A stretch of DNA of 64,000 bases. Source: Staphylococcus pettenkoferi. Lineage in GTDB: Bacteria; Bacillota; Bacilli; Staphylococcales; Staphylococcaceae. The notes beneath the pieces are model-generated. The model ran no database searches. It was not told the DNA's origin and saw only the letters and a program-made list of their open reading frames with translations. Where the stretch lies: the NCBI RefSeq assembly GCF_026659735.1, contig NZ_JANSKK010000002.1:1-64000 (forward strand), written 5' to 3'. The position numbers were made by a program, and so were the translations under genes. Positions 59,237 through 64,000 of this stretch are shown here, in pieces (positions within the stretch are counted from its first letter, which is position 1; every line of letters starts with the position of its first letter).

Positions 59237-59451
59237 AATACTAGCATAGAATTTTTCTTTTGCAAATGATTTATTTTACTGATTTAACTTAACCTTCTAT
59301 TACTATCTTGAAATATTATTGAGTGACATCATTATCTAAACTAAGATTAAGCCTATACATTAATCGTCTAAACAAATCATTTTATTGCACTAAAGATATT
59401 ATTTCTGTCTCGTTTCATATTGCACTCATCATCAGACCGTGATATAATTCT

Positions 59452-59472
59452 AAATCGTAAACATTACTACTT
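59452..59472. promoter_or_regulatory. Second Zur-like box, upstream of rpmG
   Basis: AAATCGTAA then ACATTACTACTT aligns to the Zur consensus with three mismatches. It starts directly after a TATAAT (59443-59448) and ends 25 bases before rpmG. Nothing else is seen in the intergenic stretch 59266-59451. Confidence 0.55.
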
Positions 59473-59497
59473 TTTTAAATAAGAAAGGATGATTAAG

Positions 59498-59647
59498 ATG
59501 CGCGTCAATATCACGCTTGCTTGTACTGAATGTGGCGACCGTAACTACATCACTACAAAGAACAAACGTAACAATCCAGAGCGTATCGAGATGATGAAAT
59601 ATTGTCCAAGACTTAATAAGCATACTTTACACCGTGAAACTAAATAA
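59498..59647 (+). CDS. rpmG: 50S ribosomal protein L33
   Basis: A 49-residue protein: [21 protein letters not shown], ending [10 protein letters not shown], a clear L33. One CxxC (CTEC) is intact, but the second pair is reduced to one Cys (YCPRLNK), so zinc binding is doubtful. AGAAAGGATG precedes the ATG. It lies divergent from rpsN with Zur-like boxes on each side, which suggests the pair is a zinc-sparing ribosome locus. A large branched structure follows. Confidence 0.96.
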   Translation: MRVNITLACTECGDRNYITTKNKRNNPERIEMMKYCPRLNKHTLHRETK

Positions 59648-59681
59648 TCATATACGTGCTATGTCTTGATAATACGACACT

Positions 59682-59800
59682 AAAGTTGGGCTCAATAACG
59701 TTATAGTTAAGAATAGATGTTGAGGCAGGTCGATTAATCTTAACTATCTACTAGAGTTAATTGACTCTCTCACTCTGCGTTTCATATTGAGTTCAACTTT
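59682..59800 (+). other. Branched RNA structure after rpmG (terminator or regulatory leader)
   Basis: An outer stem of 16 pairs (59682-59697, AAAGTTGGGCTCAATA, with 59785-59800, TATTGAGTTCAACTTT, two G-U pairs) encloses two hairpins: ATAGTTAAGA/TCTTAACTAT (59703-59712, 59738-59747) and AGAGT/ACTCT (59753-59757, 59764-59768). A pyrimidine-rich tail follows. It may end rpmG or lie in the leader of the permease gene. No known riboswitch signature is seen. 59801-59953 shows only the permease ribosome binding site. Confidence 0.55.
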
Positions 59801-59953
59801 CTTTCTTCTTTCAGCTATAAAATAAAATTCCACTCTTCTTCACCAACCTCTCACAATCAATTTCTTAGGTTATATATCAAAACTTATTGCTTGTCTTGCA
59901 CAAAACGCTTAAAATGTTAATTATCTAAATTTAAACGACATAGGAGACATGCT

Positions 59954-61399
59954 ATGGGACAAAATAATATGAAAAGAGGACTAAGTTCGCGTCATATTTC
60001 TATGATTGCGATAGGTGGCGCAATTGGAACAGGACTATTCGTAGCAACAGGCAGCGTAATTTCTCAAGCAGGACCAGGTGGTGCGATATTAGCGTATTTA
60101 ATCATCGGAGTTATGCTTTACTTCTTGATGACTGGTGTTGGAGAATTAGCTACTTTCTATCCTGTATCTGGTTCGTTTAGTTCTTATTCCACGCGTTTTA
60201 TTGATAAGTCTTTAGGCTTCACCATGGGTTGGCTTTATTGGGCAATTTGGACGCTCGTCACGAGTGTAGATATTATTATCGCCTCCAATGTGTTGTACTA
60301 CTGGAACACTTTCCACTTCTTCTCCCCTTTGACTTGGAGTATCATATTTTTAGTTTTATTATTTTTACTTAATATTTTCTCGGTCAAAGCCTTTGGAGAA
60401 ACAGAATTCTGGTTATCGTTAATCAAAGTGATTACTATTTTTGTTTTTATCATTGTAGGGATATTAACGATCTTAGGTGTCTTAGGTGGTAAAACTTATG
60501 GGCTTAATTTTTATACAGTAGATGAAGCACCATTCGTTGGTGGTATTTCTGGATTCTTAGCAGTTCTACTTGTCGCAGGTTTCTCAGTGGGCGGAACAGA
60601 AGTCATCGCTGTAACTGCGGGCGAGTCTGAACATCCTGATAAATCCATGCCTAAAGCGATTAAACAAGTATTCTGGCGAATATTATTATTCTATGTACTT
60701 TCTATAGCGGTTATTTCTGCAATTATCCCTTATACTGATCCGTTATTATTGAATAAACATGAATCGGTAAGTCAGAGCCCTTTCACCATCGTCTTTGATA
60801 GAGTCGGGATTGCATTCGCCGCTTCGGTCATTAACGCTGTTATTCTCACATCGCTTTTATCAGCAGCAAATTCAGGTGTTTACACGACGAGTCGTATGCT
60901 ATTCTCACTCTCTGAAGATGGACAAGCACCGAAATTATTAGGTAAGTTGAATAAAGTAACCAAGTTGCCGATTGTTTCCATTGTGATCACATCAATTATC
61001 GTTCTCTTAATTATCGTCATTGCGCAATTTAAATCTAGTATAGTCTTTGGTTTACTCAACATTATAGGCTCTTTAATCATCGTGGTATGGGCTTCAAGTA
61101 TCGCGAGTCAAATTCGGTTACGTTTAGCGATTAAAAAGCAAGGCAAGTCTCCTAAAGAAGTCTTACCATATCGCTCTCCACTCTATCCTTTAGGGCCCAT
61201 CATCGTGATTTGTACGCTGTTATTCTTATTTATAGGCAATTCCTTTGGTGCCCTAATGGCCGGTGATATTTTGGGAATCATACGTAACTTCCTGCCAATG
61301 ATTATTATTGCAATTATTTATTTTGCTCATAAATTAGTTAAAAAGACACACATCGTCAAATTAAAAGATATTCAACTCGATCCACCTTCTAAATCTTAA
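59954..61399 (+). CDS. lysP: Amino acid permease (LysP-like, APC superfamily)
   Basis: A 481-residue transporter with 12 predicted helices. The start GLSSRHISMIAIGGAIGTGLFVATGSVISQAGPGGAILAY is the amino acid transporter (AAT) family signature, and VGGTEVIAVTAGESEHPDKSMPKAI near residue 220 matches the lysine-permease branch. AGGAG lies seven bases before the ATG. Lysine specificity is inferred by similarity only. Monocistronic with a terminator. Confidence 0.88.
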   Translation: MGQNNMKRGLSSRHISMIAIGGAIGTGLFVATGSVISQAGPGGAILAYLIIGVMLYFLMTGVGELATFYPVSGSFSSYSTRFIDKSLGFTMGWLYWAIWTLVTSVDIIIASNVLYYWNTFHFFSPLTWSIIFLVLLFLLNIFSVKAFGETEFWLSLIKVITIFVFIIVGILTILGVLGGKTYGLNFYTVDEAPFVGGISGFLAVLLVAGFSVGGTEVIAVTAGESEHPDKSMPKAIKQVFWRILLFYVLSIAVISAIIPYTDPLLLNKHESVSQSPFTIVFDRVGIAFAASVINAVILTSLLSAANSGVYTTSRMLFSLSEDGQAPKLLGKLNKVTKLPIVSIVITSIIVLLIIVIAQFKSSIVFGLLNIIGSLIIVVWASSIASQIRLRLAIKKQGKSPKEVLPYRSPLYPLGPIIVICTLLFLFIGNSFGALMAGDILGIIRNFLPMIIIAIIYFAHKLVKKTHIVKLKDIQLDPPSKS

Positions 61400-61410
61400 A
61401 TGATGTCTCG

Positions 61411-61457
61411 CATCCCCACGCTTTGATTGATTATTAACAAGTGGGGATGTTTCTTTC
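61411..61457 (+). terminator. Rho-independent terminator of the permease gene
   Basis: CATCCCCAC (61411-61419) pairs with GTGGGGATG (61441-61449), then TTTCTTTC. Confidence 0.85.
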
Positions 61458-61564
61458 TACTCATCTATTCATCACTTCATTACATACTTAGTACTCTATA
61501 TTTTATCTTGGTAACACTTATAGTATAATTAATATAGGTATTAATGAAGATTGAGGTGGAGTAT

Positions 61565-61879
61565 ATGGTTGGTCAGACGAATCTATTTGATGATGTTATG
61601 AAGACAGAGGAACGCTTTGTCATTGTCGTGCAGTCACTTGAAGAACAAAAAGGTCGTTTAATTAAGCGCACATTAAGAGAATATAATAGTTTAACACATG
61701 AACAAATGGAGAATCTTTTCGAACACTTAAAAGATTTATTTCTCGAAGCCTCTTTTGAAGAGAATCAATCCGCATTTTCAATAACTGTTTATACAAATCT
61801 TGATTATGCTGCCGATCAAGTTTATGCACATGTTAAACGCCATCGTGGTAAAAAAGAATGGACACATACAGCGAAATAG
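61565..61879 (+). CDS. Conserved hypothetical protein
   Basis: A 104-residue soluble acidic protein beginning MVGQTNLFDDV, predicted mixed alpha/beta with a basic end (HVKRHRGKKEWTHTAK). No domain is recognised. The frame opens seven codons earlier, but GAGGTGGA lies four bases before the ATG at 61565. A TATAAT sits at 61523-61528. It is flanked by terminators on both sides, so is its own unit. Confidence 0.8.
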   Translation: MVGQTNLFDDVMKTEERFVIVVQSLEEQKGRLIKRTLREYNSLTHEQMENLFEHLKDLFLEASFEENQSAFSITVYTNLDYAADQVYAHVKRHRGKKEWTHTAK

Positions 61880-61912
61880 ATTAATTGCTTTAATAAAATA
61901 GATATTCAACTT

Positions 61913-61975
61913 ATAAAAAAACACACTCCGAAGTATCAGTGTTGCCACCACTGAATACAACGGGGTGTGTGTTAT
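61913..61975. terminator. Bidirectional nested-hairpin terminator
   Basis: ACACACTCCG (61921-61930) pairs with CGGGGTGTGT (61961-61970, one G-U); inside, TCAGTG pairs with CACTGA. An A run on the left and T-rich bases on the right serve both convergent genes. Confidence 0.82.
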
Positions 61976-62027
61976 TTTTACTATCCATAATTTAATCTCT
62001 CATTCTACTAGGTAGATACCTTCGTGC

Positions 62028-62837
62028 TTATTCAAGCACTGTCTTTAATGCGTGAACAATACCATCCTCATCATTACTTAATGTCGTGCGGTCCGCAACC
62101 CTCTTAACCTCATCACGCGCGTTATCCATAGCGATACCTTGACCTGCAACTTCAAGCATTGGTATGTCATTAATACTATCTCCGAAAGCAATAACCTCTG
62201 ACATCTCAATACCTAAATCTTGAGCTAAACGTCGTATAGCATTTCCTTTAGAGACTCCTGAAGGAATAAACTCAAGAAAGTAAGGTTTGCTCGTCGTTAA
62301 ATCGATCTCATTGTTAAACGTCTCGCCTAACTGTTGTCTAGCAGCAGTTACACGAGCTACGTAGTCTACACCCATCACTTTAGGTACATCCACGGTCACA
62401 TCTTCTTTCAAGTCATGCACCTTTCTCATTGGTAAGCCTGTGAGTTCTGATTCTATATTCATATACTCATGCTGTCCTTCATAAACAATTTCTCCATCAA
62501 GATAAGTAAGGATAAATAAGTCTTGCGCTCTACAAAAATCAATAATCTCATCAAAATTACCCTTGGAAATAGATGTTGCATCCACTACCTTGCGATCATG
62601 ATAGCGCATCGTTTCACTGCCATTGTAGCTAATAATATAACTTTGATGATGAGCTAACTGTAACTGATCAGCAACTTCAAACATACCTTCCGTAGGTCGG
62701 CCTGAAGCGAGAACCATATAATAGCCTTGTTGTTGAAGATCTAACAAATATTCTTGTGTAGCCTTTGACAGTGTATGATTTGAGTTTAAAAGTGTATCAT
62801 CCATGTCTGAGACAATCATTTTATAACGAGACTGCAT
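62028..62837 (-). CDS. Cof-type HAD-IIB family phosphatase
   Basis: A 269-residue HAD hydrolase. Motif I is SDMDDTLLN (residues 10-18), motif II ASGRPTEG (near 45), the Lys of motif III is in SKGNAIRRL (near 200) and motif IV is AFGDSINDIPML (near 217). The cap is of IIB type. Such enzymes dephosphorylate sugar phosphates or flavin/PLP-type compounds; substrate unknown. AAAGGAG precedes the ATG, and it lies 27 bases after thrB, probably in the same operon. Confidence 0.93.
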   Translation of the reverse strand: MQSRYKMIVSDMDDTLLNSNHTLSKATQEYLLDLQQQGYYMVLASGRPTEGMFEVADQLQLAHHQSYIISYNGSETMRYHDRKVVDATSISKGNFDEIIDFCRAQDLFILTYLDGEIVYEGQHEYMNIESELTGLPMRKVHDLKEDVTVDVPKVMGVDYVARVTAARQQLGETFNNEIDLTTSKPYFLEFIPSGVSKGNAIRRLAQDLGIEMSEVIAFGDSINDIPMLEVAGQGIAMDNARDEVKRVADRTTLSNDEDGIVHALKTVLE

Positions 62838-62864
62838 TGACTTAACTCCTTTAACAAATAAATA

Positions 62865-63782
62865 TCAAGTTGAATAAATGATTTGTTGTTTCACGCCCGC
62901 TTCATTAATTGTCACAAGTTCTGATTTACAATTTTTAAATTCTTCTTTCAAAGCTCTGACTAATTCTCCACTTTTTTCTGGTGGGACCATCGTTAGCATT
63001 GTAGGTCCTGCTCCACTAATGACTGTCGCATAAGCTCCATGCATTTTCGCCATCGCTTTAACAGTACGAAATTCAGGAATTAAATGCTGACGATACGGTT
63101 CGTGAAAACCATCTTGTTCCATCATTTTACCAGCAAGTGCATAGTTGTGCTGAATTAATGCACTAATCATCGTGTTACTAATCGCGCTATTACGCACTGC
63201 TTGTTGATGTGTAAGCTGGTCAGGCAAGGCATTACGCGACTCCGTAGTTTGTAGCTCATAAGATGGAATCGTAATTACAATATCTACTTTCGGCGTATCA
63301 ATGTATGAGACGTCTGTTACACGTGTTTCAGGATTATAATAACCTAGCACTAGTCCGCCATAAATCGTTGGCGCAACATTATCAGGATGACCTTCAAATT
63401 CAGTAGCCAGTTGTAACAACTCATATTGAGATAGCTCAATGTCTCCGAAATAATTAGCGATAAAGAGGGCAGCAACAAGCGCTGCGGCTGAAGAACCTAA
63501 TCCTCTCGCTAAGGGAATTTCACTGTGCATCTTAATTTCAAGCGCAGGTAAGGAAACGTTATATCTCTTAGCTACTTGTTGAGCCACTTGATAAATATAG
63601 TGTGTGTCATCTGTTGGTAAACTTTCGATGTGAGGACCAAAATGATGAAATTGCCACTCTGAACCTTCAATTTCTGCGACATCTAAAGTCAAAAATTTAT
63701 TGAGCGCCATCCCAATCGAATCAAATCCTACCCCTAAATTGGCTGTTGAAGCCGGTATTTCTAAATGAAGCTTTCCTGACAT
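62865..63782 (-). CDS. thrB: Homoserine kinase
   Basis: A 305-residue GHMP kinase that phosphorylates homoserine in threonine synthesis. The N-terminal [19 protein letters not shown] and the ATP loop [17 protein letters not shown] (near residue 90) are diagnostic, with the C-terminal [11 protein letters not shown] motif. AAAGGAG lies before the ATG, one base after the thrC stop. Order thrC-thrB is standard in staphylococci. Confidence 0.96.
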   Translation of the reverse strand: MSGKLHLEIPASTANLGVGFDSIGMALNKFLTLDVAEIEGSEWQFHHFGPHIESLPTDDTHYIYQVAQQVAKRYNVSLPALEIKMHSEIPLARGLGSSAAALVAALFIANYFGDIELSQYELLQLATEFEGHPDNVAPTIYGGLVLGYYNPETRVTDVSYIDTPKVDIVITIPSYELQTTESRNALPDQLTHQQAVRNSAISNTMISALIQHNYALAGKMMEQDGFHEPYRQHLIPEFRTVKAMAKMHGAYATVISGAGPTMLTMVPPEKSGELVRALKEEFKNCKSELVTINEAGVKQQIIYST

Positions 63783-63783
63783 A

Positions 63784-64000
63784 TCACAAGACTCCTTTAA
63801 TATAATTTACGATGCTTTCTCGATCATTAGGTAAAGGTTGGATAGGATTATCTAGAAGCGATATCGCAGTATCAGGATCTTTCAGACCGTTACCAGTCAA
63901 CACAGCGACAACGGTCTGACCTTTAGTTAACTTACCTGCACGATGTAATTTAATGAGCCCTGCGATAGACGCATTACTCGCAGGTTCGCTAAATATACCT
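63784..64000 (-). CDS. thrC: Threonine synthase, C-terminal fragment (cut by the window edge)
   Basis: The last 72 codons of a minus-strand frame run off the window: [20 protein letters not shown], then [14 protein letters not shown], ending NYIKGVL and TGA. This is the end of the PLP-dependent fold II threonine synthase, which uses the homoserine phosphate made by ThrB. One to two bases separate it from thrB. The start lies outside. Confidence 0.93.
   Translation of the reverse strand, partial: GIFSEPASNASIAGLIKLHRAGKLTKGQTVVAVLTGNGLKDPDTAISLLDNPIQPLPNDRESIVNYIKGVL

Noticed and set aside
59648..59953. Lysine riboswitch before the LysP-like permease
   Set aside because: The lysine-box conserved core is not visible; the structure there has a different arrangement.

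Overview
The window is 64 kb of low-GC Firmicute core chromosome. Gene content and order (femA-femB, a seven-gene trp operon behind a tandem T-box, msrR-msrA-mprF, parE-parC, acnA, opuD-type transporter, mscL, sbcD-sbcC, tkt, lexA-sosA, rpsN-rpmG, thrC-thrB) identify a Staphylococcus. Proteins are close to but not identical with those of S. aureus (for example ParC has Thr80/Asp84), so a non-aureus species is likely; I cannot name it. I see no tRNA, rRNA, insertion sequence, prophage or CRISPR array.

Layout: 0.06-2.7 kb, an ABC-F ATPase divergent from cvfB. 3-7.5 kb, the pstSCAB-phoU phosphate operon behind a candidate Pho box. 7.7-10.2 kb, pepF and a small membrane protein. 10.2-12.0 kb, a gene-poor AT-rich stretch with two candidate small RNAs. 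12.0-15.7 kb, femB, femA and a DJ-1/PfpI protein. 15.8-22.6 kb, trpEGDCFBA (minus strand) with two successive Trp-specifier T-boxes. 22.6-26.6 kb, an M42 peptidase, tyrA, a Y-family polymerase and a tautomerase. 26.7-34.3 kb, envelope and transport genes (msrR, msrA, mprF, AI-2E-type exporter, AGCS symporter). 34.5-39.7 kb, parC-parE and plsY. 39.9-46.8 kb, a HesB-like protein, a possible long structured RNA, a thioesterase, acnA, a BCCT transporter and mscL. 46.9-57.8 kb, sbcC-sbcD, small membrane and lipoprotein genes, ccdC, tkt, sosA and lexA. 57.8-64 kb, a CAP protein, the rpsN/rpmG alternative ribosomal protein pair, a permease, a HAD phosphatase, thrB and the end of thrC.

How it fits together: LexA is encoded here, and LexA-type operators precede four other loci in the same 31 kb (Y-family polymerase, parE-parC, sbcD-sbcC, sosA), so much of an SOS regulon is clustered. 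Metal-responsive sites can also be read: two Zur-like boxes between rpsN and rpmG and a Fur-like box upstream of acnA. Aromatic amino acid synthesis (trp, tyrA) is contiguous and controlled by tRNA-Trp charging. Cell-envelope functions (femAB, msrR, mprF, plsY, sosA) are a second theme.

The parts least explained by known genes are the 10.2-12.0 kb gap, the 40.2-40.7 kb stretch ending in a strong terminator, and a series of intergenic elements with an outer stem enclosing inner hairpins.
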